A stretch of DNA of 64,000 nucleotides, from contig NZ_FOOT01000008.1 of NCBI RefSeq assembly GCF_900113285.1, forward strand, positions 62,001 through 126,000. The letters are read 5' to 3'. Below are positions 26,347 to 34,198 of this stretch, piece by piece. Numbering within the stretch: the first letter of the stretch is position 1; the number at the start of each line of letters is the position of its first letter. The position numbers and the translations under genes are program-made. Source of the stretch: Pontibacter chinhatensis. GTDB taxonomy: Bacteria > Bacteroidota > Bacteroidia > Cytophagales > Hymenobacteraceae. The notes beneath the pieces were generated by a model. The model did no database searches, was not told the origin of the DNA, and worked only from the letters and a program-made list of their open reading frames with translations.

Positions 26347-27084
26347 AAGTTGGGGAGTTAGAGAGTTAGAGAGTTTGAGTCTCCCAAAGTATAAAACGCG
26401 AGCGGCTGGCCTTTAAGTAGTGCCAGCCGCTCGCGTTTTAGAAAATGAGATAAATATAGTAGCAGCGCAGTTGTTGATTGTGAGAGAAAGGCAGAAGTTA
26501 TACTTTATACTTTGTCTGAATCAGGATTTGGGGATGAACAGGATTTCTGCAATGCCGGGTCCAACCACCCCTACCCCTCCTTGGCCAGGAGGGGAGCCTG
26601 TTACTACTTTAGCTAAAGTATGAGCTCTGTAGCTTCAGCTTAACCTTCCTTCTGCAAAGTTCCACTTAGGATGGCAAAAAGGAAAAGCCTAGACTGTAAT
26701 GGTGGCACAAGAAGCAGTAAGAACAAGCTCCCCGCCTTGGATAAGGAGGGGCTGGGGGTGGTTGGACCCGGTACTGCAAGGGTTATACTTTATACTTTGA
26801 TAACCTTCATACCGCAAGTTTATCAATAGCTCAACTTGCGGTTGCTTTAGCAGCAGTTTGAAACTGCTTTGCTTTGAAAAGGCAAGGTTGCCAAAGCTTT
26901 GGCTCTACCTTATACTTTGGTTAAAGGTATACTTTTCTGCTCCGCAGAAAGCAAGTTGCAAACTTGCATCATGCACAGCCACAAGTTACGCTATCGTTAA
27001 ACTTGCGGCAGAAAGTATAAACTCAGAAAGCTCTACCCACTTTCTAACTTTTTAACTCTCTAACTCTCCAACTCCCAAACTCTC
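26347..27084. repeat. Intergenic repeat mosaic, copy C
   Basis: No gene was found in this 0.74 kb. The ends carry inverted arrays of the word GAGTTAGA (about 26348-26382) and TCTAACTC (about 27041-27075). Inside are the hemE terminator and the hairpin CCCCTCCTTGGCCAGGAGGGG (about 26574-26594). The unit CCGGGTCCAACCACCCCTAC (about 26552) is matched in reverse by GGGGGTGGTTGGACCCGGTA (about 26754). Many small palindromes follow at 26830-27010: CAGTTTGAAACTG, CCAAAGCTTTGG, GCAAGTTGCAAACTTGC. About eight TATACTT/AAGTATA words occur. Confidence 0.7.
26393..26439 (+). terminator. Terminator of hemE
   Basis: An 18-bp perfect stem (AAAACGCGAGCGGCTGGC with its complement) with an 11-base loop, ending in TTTT. 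Confidence 0.9.
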
Positions 27085-28884
27085 TTACCCCACCGGCAGG
27101 TGCGACTCAGGATACTTGTACTCTGAGTAGGCTGCTCTGGTGCTTAGGGCCAGGGCTAAGGTAAGGGAGCCTACCCGGCCCACGTACATGGAGAAGATCA
27201 TGATGCACTTGCCCACATCCGACAGGCCTGCTGTAATGCCCGTGCTCAGCCCCACGGTGGCAAAGGCCGACACCTGCTCTACGGCCAGCGCGATAAGGTC
27301 GAATTGGGAGTCGGAAATGGTGAGCACGAAGATGAAGAAGATGTTGAAGATTGCTGCAAAGGTGAACACCGTGAAAGCTTTGTAAGCTACTGAGTGCGGA
27401 ATGGTGCGGCGCCCCATCTCCAGATGCCGCTTGTTACGCACAGTTGCCGCCACCGCGAACAGAATTACTGCAAAGGTAGTAGTTTTGACACCGCCCCCGG
27501 TGGAACCCGGTGAGGCACCGATAAACATCAGCACGATGAACATCATCAGCGTTGGCACACTCAGCGCGGACATATCCACGGTGTTGAACCCAGCAGTACG
27601 TGTGGTGACGGACTGAAAGAAAGAGGTGATGATAGCCTCCGCAAACGTCATTTGCGAAAGCGTGTTGAAGTATTCCAGCAAAAAGAAGCCCACGGTGCCT
27701 AATGCCAGCAAAGCCGAAGTGGTATAGATGATGACACGGGTCATGAGTTTCCAGTTCTTCCAGGGCGCTGCCATCCGCTCCCGCATAGCTCTGGGCGAAA
27801 AGATGTCTATCATAGCCGGGAAGCCAAGGCCACCGAAAATAATGAGCAATGCCACTACCAGGTGCATGATGTAGGAAAAGCGCACAGGCTCGGTGTAAAG
27901 CCCCTGCGGATATAGCGAGAAGCCGGCGTTACAGAAAGCAGACACGGCGTGAAAAACAGAAAAGAAAATCTTGCTGCCCAGGTTAGCGAACTGTACTTCG
28001 CCGCCCCAACTCATGAAAATCATGAAGGCCCCTATACTTTCTATCGTAAGCGTGAGGTAGATAAGTTGGCGCAGCAGGCTTTTGGTGGAGAACAGCGATT
28101 CGCTCTCGAGCAGCTCATGCATGGCTACGTGCTGCTTTACCCCCACCCCCTGCCGCATCAGGGAGGCAAAGAACGTGGCAAACGTAAGGATACCCAAGCC
28201 GCCCATCTGTATCAGCAGCAACAGCACTACCTGCCCCGAGAAAGTAAAGTAAGTGCCGGGGTCCACCACGGCAAGCCCCGTAACGCAGGAGGCGCTGGTG
28301 GCCATGAACAGGGCATCCAGGAAACGCATACTACCAGGTGTTACCGTCATCTTGGGCAGCATCAACAAGCCGGTACCCAGCAGGATGAGGAAGACGAAGC
28401 TGAGCAGGAAGGTAACGGAAGGCTTAAGCTGCAGCGCTTTCAGGTGTATCCTGGTCTGGATCAATTCCACCGTCAGAAACACGAGCATGTATAACGAAAC
28501 ACTCACCCGGTACCACTCCACCGACAGCGGGATGCCTATACTTTCGGAGATATCGTAAATCAGCGGAATCCCAAAACCATAGGTAAAGAGCTCGTTCAGG
28601 GAAATAATCCCCATCAGTATTCCCTCAAACCAGGTACGCTTCAGGAACTTAATCCGCTCAAAAGCATAAAGAATACGCAGGATGTAGATAATTACAAAGA
28701 TGGCCAGGATGCCATCAATGATCCTGAACAGTATGTTTAACTGCTTTGGGTCCTCTACCACCCCATGCGCCAGTATAAGCAGCCCAATCGACAGAATGGA
28801 AAGGCTATACGTAGTGCCCCGCATCATCTTGTATGCGGTCAGCTTACTGCCGTAAAGCGCTCTGTTTAACGCCTCTGTGTTCAT
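27085..28884 (-). CDS. TrkH/KtrB-type potassium transporter subunit (copy 1)
   Basis: 599 residues. The four-fold pore pattern of Trk/Ktr/HKT K+ transporters is clear, with the filter glycines in SASCVTGLAV, AFCNAGFSL, TRTAGFNTVD and TVGLSTGIT. The C-terminal core is about 430 residues. The N-terminal ~150 residues add extra membrane helices, as in other Bacteroidota members, so the protein is longer than KtrB. It would move K+ (with Na+ or H+) through the inner membrane. The partner TrkA/KtrA regulator gene is not in the window. It lies 139 bases downstream of a close paralogue (29024-30823) on the same strand. Confidence 0.92.
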   Translation of the reverse strand: MNTEALNRALYGSKLTAYKMMRGTTYSLSILSIGLLILAHGVVEDPKQLNILFRIIDGILAIFVIIYILRILYAFERIKFLKRTWFEGILMGIISLNELFTYGFGIPLIYDISESIGIPLSVEWYRVSVSLYMLVFLTVELIQTRIHLKALQLKPSVTFLLSFVFLILLGTGLLMLPKMTVTPGSMRFLDALFMATSASCVTGLAVVDPGTYFTFSGQVVLLLLIQMGGLGILTFATFFASLMRQGVGVKQHVAMHELLESESLFSTKSLLRQLIYLTLTIESIGAFMIFMSWGGEVQFANLGSKIFFSVFHAVSAFCNAGFSLYPQGLYTEPVRFSYIMHLVVALLIIFGGLGFPAMIDIFSPRAMRERMAAPWKNWKLMTRVIIYTTSALLALGTVGFFLLEYFNTLSQMTFAEAIITSFFQSVTTRTAGFNTVDMSALSVPTLMMFIVLMFIGASPGSTGGGVKTTTFAVILFAVAATVRNKRHLEMGRRTIPHSVAYKAFTVFTFAAIFNIFFIFVLTISDSQFDLIALAVEQVSAFATVGLSTGITAGLSDVGKCIMIFSMYVGRVGSLTLALALSTRAAYSEYKYPESHLPVG

Positions 28885-29023
28885 ACGCGCTTACTGTTGC
28901 TTAACAATTAAACCGCTTCTGCCTAGTTTATACTTTGCTGTGGTCGTCGAAGCCTGCAAAGCTAAAACAGGATTTACGAATGCCCCTGCTTATAGGCGTA
29001 AATAATTTAATGACAGTGCTTGC

Positions 29024-30823
29024 TTAGCCCACTGGCAGGTGTGAGGTGGGGAGTTTGTAGGCCTTGGTACTAACGCGCGTGCTCAGCGCCAGCGCCAGCG
29101 TAAGGGTACCCACCCTGCCCACGTACATCGACATAATAATAATCAGCTTACCGGCGTCCGACAAGCCTGCCGTAATGCCCGTGCTCAGCCCCACCGTGGC
29201 AAAAGCCGATACCTGCTCAAACATAAGCTTTAGGATATCAAACTGTGCATCGGTGATGGACAGGAAGAAGATGCAGATGATGTTGATGACAACAGCAAAG
29301 GTGAATACGGAGAAGGCTTTATAGGCCACAGAGTGCGGAATGTTGCGCCGCCCGATCTCCAGGTTCTCACGCCCCCGTATCGTAGTAATCACCGAAAGTA
29401 TAAGCACCACAAAAGTGGTGGTTTTGATACCCCCACCCATAGAGCCCGGCGAAGCCCCGATAAACATCAAAGCCAGGAACAGGAGTACGGTAGGTGTATT
29501 GAGCACCGAGATGTCCACTGTATGAAAGCCAGAGGAGCGGGTAGTAGCCGATTGGAAAAAAGCGGTCACAATGGCCTCGGCAAAGTTCAGGGTAGAGAGC
29601 GTGTTAAAGTACTCGAGCAGGAAAAACACCACCGTGCCAAAGGCCAGTAAGGCGGCAGAAGTATAAATGGTCACCCGCGAAAGCAGTTTCCAGTTGCGCC
29701 AAGGGGCATGCATGCGGCGGCGCATGGCCGAAGGCGAAAAAACATCCAGCATGGTAGGGAAGCCAAGTCCGCCAAGTATAACCAGGGCCGCTATGGTCAG
29801 GTGCATGATGTAGCCGGTTCGGAGCGGCTGCGTGTACAACCCTTCCGGGAAAAGGGAGAAACCGGCATTACAGAAGCCGGACACTGCATGAAAGACGGAA
29901 TAGAAGATCTTGCTGCCCAGGTTCGTGAACTGCACCTCAGGACTCCAGGTGGCAAAGATGATCACCGCCCCCACGGCCTCGATGCTCAAGGTAAGCGTGA
30001 TGAGCTTGCCCAGCAAACCTTTGGCAGAAAGCAGCGAGTCGCTGTCCATGAGCTCGTGCATGGCCACGTGTTGCTTTATCCCCATGCCCTGGCGCATGAG
30101 CGTGGCAAAGAAGGTGGCAAAGGTCATTACCCCCAGCCCTCCCAGCTGCACCAGCACCAGCAGCAGCACCTGCCCCGACAGGGTAAAGTAAGTGCCGGGG
30201 TCCACCACGGCAAGGCCCGTAATGCAGGAGGCGCTGGTAGCCATAAACAGGGCATCCACAAACCGCATCCCGTCCGGGGTGGTGGTCATTTTGGGCAGCA
30301 TAAAGAGCCCGGTGCCAATGCATATCAGGGAAATAAAGCTAAGCAGGAAGGTGATACCCGGCTTGAGCTGCAGCGTTTTCATGTGCACCTTGGTCTCGAG
30401 CAGCTCCACAATCAGCAGCAAAAGCATGTACATCGAAACGCTTGCCCGGTACCACTCCACCGACAGCGGGATGCCTATACTTTCGAAGATGTTGTAAATG
30501 ACGGGGATGCCCAGCACGTAGGTACTGAACTCGTTGATGAACACCACCAGCATCAGGAAACCCTCGAAGCGGGTGCGCCTGAGAAACTTGAGCCGCTCGA
30601 AGGCATACAGGATGCGCAGCAGGTAAATCACCACGAAGATGGCCAGGATACCATCGATGGCATGGAAGAGCTTGCGCAGGGTGGCCGGGTCCTCCACCAC
30701 GCCGTGGGCATACAGCAGTATACCCACGGCAAGTATGGTGAGAACATAGGTGGTCCAGCGCATCAGGGCGTAAGCCCTTAGCTTGCTGTCGTAAAGGAAT
30801 CTGTTAAGCGATTCGGTGTTCAT
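29024..30823 (-). CDS. TrkH/KtrB-type potassium transporter subunit (copy 2)
   Basis: 599 residues from the ATG at 30823; the paralogue's start (MNTEALNR against MNTESLNR) decides this over the TTG at 30832. Filter motifs are SASCITGLAV, GFCNAGFSL, TRSSGFHTVD and TVGLSTGIT. Long stretches are identical to copy 1 (e.g. SIGIPLSVEWYR, MFIGASPGS), so the pair comes from a tandem duplication. The main pore difference is in the third loop, Ser-Ser-Gly-Phe-His here against Thr-Ala-Gly-Phe-Asn in copy 1. The start lies inside the 3' end of the heptose kinase gene (20-base overlap), so the two are translated from one mRNA. Confidence 0.92.
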   Translation of the reverse strand: MNTESLNRFLYDSKLRAYALMRWTTYVLTILAVGILLYAHGVVEDPATLRKLFHAIDGILAIFVVIYLLRILYAFERLKFLRRTRFEGFLMLVVFINEFSTYVLGIPVIYNIFESIGIPLSVEWYRASVSMYMLLLLIVELLETKVHMKTLQLKPGITFLLSFISLICIGTGLFMLPKMTTTPDGMRFVDALFMATSASCITGLAVVDPGTYFTLSGQVLLLVLVQLGGLGVMTFATFFATLMRQGMGIKQHVAMHELMDSDSLLSAKGLLGKLITLTLSIEAVGAVIIFATWSPEVQFTNLGSKIFYSVFHAVSGFCNAGFSLFPEGLYTQPLRTGYIMHLTIAALVILGGLGFPTMLDVFSPSAMRRRMHAPWRNWKLLSRVTIYTSAALLAFGTVVFFLLEYFNTLSTLNFAEAIVTAFFQSATTRSSGFHTVDISVLNTPTVLLFLALMFIGASPGSMGGGIKTTTFVVLILSVITTIRGRENLEIGRRNIPHSVAYKAFSVFTFAVVINIICIFFLSITDAQFDILKLMFEQVSAFATVGLSTGITAGLSDAGKLIIIMSMYVGRVGTLTLALALSTRVSTKAYKLPTSHLPVG

Positions 30824-31823
30824 GTGTTTCAAACAGGCGTATACGCTGTGCCTCTTCGTATAGCCGTTGCTTGTCTACGGGCACCACGCCTACCTGCTCA
30901 CACACCAGGCCGCCGCCCAGGTTACTCAGGCCGGCCATAAAGTGCACAGAAGTTTTCAGAGCCATACAGAGCGCCGCAATGCTGATAACGGTATCACCGG
31001 CCCCGGAAACGTCGGAAATAGAGCGGCGGTGCGCCTCGATGTAGGTTTTCGCTGCCCCATCTGCCACAAACACGCCCCGCTCCGACAAAGTAACCAGCAC
31101 CTGCTTTACCTGCAAGCGCTCCTGAAGCTCCTCCACGGCATCCTCAAAGGCGGGCAGGTTCTCATCGGCAAAGTCGGCTTTCAGGCCTTCCTTCAGCTCT
31201 TTCAGGTTTGGTTTAAACAGCGTACAGCCCACATAGCTCAGGAAATTCTTTTTCTTCGGGTCGATGACGCTCGGAACCCCGCGCTGGTTGGCCAGGTCCA
31301 GAAAACGCCTGATGTTGCGCTCCGAGAACACGCCTTTGTCGTAGTCTTCAAAGATCACCACGTCGGCCTTCTCCAGCAGGTGCACAAAGCGTTCTTCCAG
31401 GTAGCGTTCCTCGTAGTCTGTCAGGTTGTGCTCTATCTCGGCATCCACGCGCAGCAGCTGCTGCGCCCCGGCAATAATACGGTGCTTGATGGTGGTAACG
31501 CGCTCCGGGCTCTGCACGATGCCCTCGGTAGAAAGGCCCCGATCCTCCATCAGGCGCAGGTAATCGGCCCCGTCCTGGTCATCGCCGATAACGGAGCAAA
31601 GCAAAGGCGTGGCTCCCATGGCCTGCACGTTCAGGGCCACGTTAGCGGCCCCACCCAGGCGCTTCTCCCGCTTCACCACGTTCACGATCGGCACCGGTGC
31701 CTCCGGCGAGATGCGCGAGGTTTTGCCCCACAGGTAGGAGTCTATCATCACATCGCCCACCACCAGCACGTTCAGGCGGTTAAAGGCCTCAAAAATACTC
31801 TCTAAGCTATTAATTTGATTCAT
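30804..31823 (-). CDS. rfaE1: PfkB-family D-glycero-beta-D-manno-heptose-7-phosphate kinase
   Basis: 339 residues. It matches the kinase half of HldE (RfaE domain I): VVGDVMIDSYLWGKTSRISP at about 20-39, RLGGAANVALN, a substrate-side VIDPKKKNF, TLFKPNLKELKEG, and the PfkB signature SDVSGAGDTV near residue 270. It should phosphorylate heptose-7-phosphate at C1 for ADP-heptose, the precursor of LPS inner-core heptose. The cytidylyl/adenylyl-transferase half is absent and must be a separate gene. Its start shares one base with the stop of the aminotransferase upstream, and its 3' end overlaps the TrkH copy 2 start, so the run is tightly packed. Another PfkB sugar kinase is possible but less likely. 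Confidence 0.85.
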   Translation of the reverse strand: MNQINSLESIFEAFNRLNVLVVGDVMIDSYLWGKTSRISPEAPVPIVNVVKREKRLGGAANVALNVQAMGATPLLCSVIGDDQDGADYLRLMEDRGLSTEGIVQSPERVTTIKHRIIAGAQQLLRVDAEIEHNLTDYEERYLEERFVHLLEKADVVIFEDYDKGVFSERNIRRFLDLANQRGVPSVIDPKKKNFLSYVGCTLFKPNLKELKEGLKADFADENLPAFEDAVEELQERLQVKQVLVTLSERGVFVADGAAKTYIEAHRRSISDVSGAGDTVISIAALCMALKTSVHFMAGLSNLGGGLVCEQVGVVPVDKQRLYEEAQRIRLFETHEHRIA

Positions 31824-33037
31824 TACTGCAGTTTTGCGAGGCTGTTCTTGATGCGACGCATTGCCTCAACTAGTTTTTCGTCGGAAGCGGCAAAAGAGAA
31901 GCGGATGCACTGCGGTGCCCCGAATGCCTCTCCGCTTACCACTGCCACATGGGCGTCGCTCAGTATAAACATGCTCAGGTCTTCGGCACTCTCCATCGTT
32001 TTGCCTTCGAACTGTTTCCCAAAGTATGCGCTAACGTCCGGGAAGATGTAAAATGCCCCGTTCGGAAGGTAGGTCTTGAACCCAGGAATGTCGTTCATCA
32101 GGTCCAGCACCAGGTCGCGGCGGCGGCGGTAGGCCTCAGCCATTTCCAGGGCGCTGGCGTTGCCGCCTTTCAGGGCAGCGGCGCCGGCTTTCTGGGCGAT
32201 GGAGCAGGTGCCGGAGGTAATCTGGCTTTGCATCTTATCGCAGGCGGCGGCAATCTCACGGCTGGCAGCCAGGTAGCCCACACGCCATCCCGTCATAGCG
32301 TAGCCTTTCGAGAAGCCGTTCACCGTCACCACGCGATCGCGTATAGCATCGATGTTGGCTATGCTGAAGTGCTTGCCACTAAAGTTAATGTACTCGTAGA
32401 TTTCATCGGCGATCACGTGCACCTGCGGATACTTCTCCAGCACGCTGGCAATCGCACGCAGTTCCTCCTCCTCAAACACGGCACCGGTTGGGTTGCATGG
32501 CGAAGAGTACATTACCAGCTTGGTGTTGCTCGTGATGGCTTTCTCCAACTGCTCGGCGGTCACCTTGTAGTCGTTCTCCAGGCGGCCCATAATAGGCACC
32601 GGAATGCCCTCAGCCAGCTTCACGATCTCCTCATACGACACCCAGTAAGGCGAAAAGATGATTACCTCGTCGCCGGGGTTTACCAGGCACAGTACCGCGT
32701 TGGCTATACTTTGCTTGGCCCCGGTAGATACCACGATCTGCTCGGGGGCATAGTCCAGGTTGTTATCGCGCTTAAACTTTTTAGAGATCTCCTGGCGCAG
32801 CTCCGGGTAACCGGGCACCGGCGTGTAAAACGTGAAGCCTTCGTCTATGGCCTGTTTGGCGGCGTCTTTGATGTACTGCGGCGTCTGGAAGTCAGGCTCC
32901 CCGAAGCTCAGGTTGATCACATCGTAGCCTTTAGCTGCCAGCTCACGGGCCTTTTTAGCCATGGCGATGGTCTGCGACTCAGCCAGGGACAAAATTCTAT
33001 CAGAAAGGATTGCTTTCGCTTCTTCGGTTTCTCTCAT
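31823..33037 (-). CDS. Pyridoxal-phosphate aminotransferase, aspartate aminotransferase type
   Basis: 404 residues, a class I aminotransferase. Motifs: NLSFGEPDFQTP near 43-54, the cofactor-binding STGAKQSIAN, SSPCNPTGAVF (Asn that holds the cofactor ring), ADEIYEYINF, and NGFSKGYAMTGWRVGYLA with the Schiff-base Lys. The late CIRFSFAAS provides the Arg that binds the substrate carboxylate. This pattern is that of Ib-type aspartate aminotransferases, some of which also accept prephenate; substrate choice cannot be settled by eye. It is the first gene of a run with the heptose kinase (one-base overlap) and the TrkH genes. Confidence 0.9.
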   Translation of the reverse strand: MRETEEAKAILSDRILSLAESQTIAMAKKARELAAKGYDVINLSFGEPDFQTPQYIKDAAKQAIDEGFTFYTPVPGYPELRQEISKKFKRDNNLDYAPEQIVVSTGAKQSIANAVLCLVNPGDEVIIFSPYWVSYEEIVKLAEGIPVPIMGRLENDYKVTAEQLEKAITSNTKLVMYSSPCNPTGAVFEEEELRAIASVLEKYPQVHVIADEIYEYINFSGKHFSIANIDAIRDRVVTVNGFSKGYAMTGWRVGYLAASREIAAACDKMQSQITSGTCSIAQKAGAAALKGGNASALEMAEAYRRRRDLVLDLMNDIPGFKTYLPNGAFYIFPDVSAYFGKQFEGKTMESAEDLSMFILSDAHVAVVSGEAFGAPQCIRFSFAASDEKLVEAMRRIKNSLAKLQ

Positions 33038-33186
33038 ATACGTTGAGTTAAGCGGGCAATTTACTCATAAAGCCACACACTTTCCACAAACCGAAGCGAA
33101 TATCAACTACAATGATTTAAAGGACACAAAAGGGAGGTATAAAGTATGAAAAACAAGCGTTTGCGTAGCAGGATAGGGGTTATGCC

Positions 33187-34188
33187 TTACCACAGGTTCT
33201 GCGGACAAAGCACCTTGGCCTTGTTAAAAATGCGCATGCCCAGCACCACCTCGTGGTTGCCGTTACCCATGCCGTAGTTTGCCTCCACCCCTCTGTCGTA
33301 GGCATAGCCCAGGTCGAAGATGTGGTTGATGGTTACCCCTGCTAACACGGCAAAATTCCCGTTCTGCCGGTAAGACCCGCCCACCCACAGCCTGTCCTGG
33401 TATACAGCGCGCAGGTTAAAGTCTATCGTGCCGGGGGCCGTCTGCAGCCACATCAGCATGACCGAGGGCACCAGGCTAATTTCCTCCGTGACGCTGAAGC
33501 GGTAGGCCCCGGTCAGGAAGTAGTGCTCGTAAAGCAGGTTACGGTCTTGCACGGAGTTGTCGAAATTGACGGCGTTGCCCAACAGCTGCGTGCCGGACGT
33601 GCCGATGTAGAAATTGCTGCCATAGAGCCACAACCCCGCCGACAGGTTTGGTTTCATCATGTTCCAGTTGGTGTTGGCGGCATCGCCGGGGTTGGCAAAC
33701 TGCAGTTCGTCGGCCCGCTGCTGCTGCTGTATCAGGCCGGCACTGATGCCGCCGGAAAGACGCACCTCCCGCGACAGCGCCAGGTGGTAGGCATAGGCCA
33801 TACTTGCCTCGGTACGGTAAAAAGCTCCTACCCTGTCATGCACGGCCAGCAGCCCGACGCCATGGTGCGGCCTGAACTGCTCGCTGATGCGCCCGCCCTT
33901 GCTGCTCCCTCCAAACGAAGGGGACCGGCGGCCAGCACTTTTCCGCCCTCCTCTCGAAGTGTAGCCTATAGGAGCATGTGCGCTGACATAGTAGGTTCTG
34001 GGGGCGCCCTCCACTCCGGACATGGCCGACCGGCTACCTATTTTAACGTCGGCATACTCTTCGATCCCCGCAATGGCAGGGTTAAGCAGGTAATTGTTGA
34101 TGCTGTACTGGCTGTATTGCGGCTTCTGCTGTGCAGAGGCCAGTAAAGGCAATAAACAGAAAAGAAAAGGAAGTATAAGTCGCTTCAT
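33187..34188 (-). CDS. PorP/SprF-family T9SS outer-membrane protein (second copy)
   Basis: 333 residues. A signal peptide (MKRLILPFLFCLLPLLASAQ) is followed by the family start QKPQYSQYSINNYLLNPAIAG. The Gly/Ser-rich stretch at about 75-100 (SRGGRKSAGRRSPSFGGSSK) is unusual and probably a loop. The rest is beta-rich, as expected for an outer-membrane barrel (VGLLAVHDRVGAFYRTEASM). It starts 10 bases after the stop of the T9SS type B substrate at 34199-36289, the same order and close spacing as the pair at 3.3-16.2 kb, so it is inferred to serve that substrate. Confidence 0.92.
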   Translation of the reverse strand: MKRLILPFLFCLLPLLASAQQKPQYSQYSINNYLLNPAIAGIEEYADVKIGSRSAMSGVEGAPRTYYVSAHAPIGYTSRGGRKSAGRRSPSFGGSSKGGRISEQFRPHHGVGLLAVHDRVGAFYRTEASMAYAYHLALSREVRLSGGISAGLIQQQQRADELQFANPGDAANTNWNMMKPNLSAGLWLYGSNFYIGTSGTQLLGNAVNFDNSVQDRNLLYEHYFLTGAYRFSVTEEISLVPSVMLMWLQTAPGTIDFNLRAVYQDRLWVGGSYRQNGNFAVLAGVTINHIFDLGYAYDRGVEANYGMGNGNHEVVLGMRIFNKAKVLCPQNLW

Positions 34189-34198
34189 AAGCGGTGCA

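Noticed and set aside
29708..30781. 357-codon plus-strand frame opposite TrkH copy 2
   Set aside because: It is His/Gln/Gly-rich shadow sequence, while the minus-strand protein has all four pore motifs.
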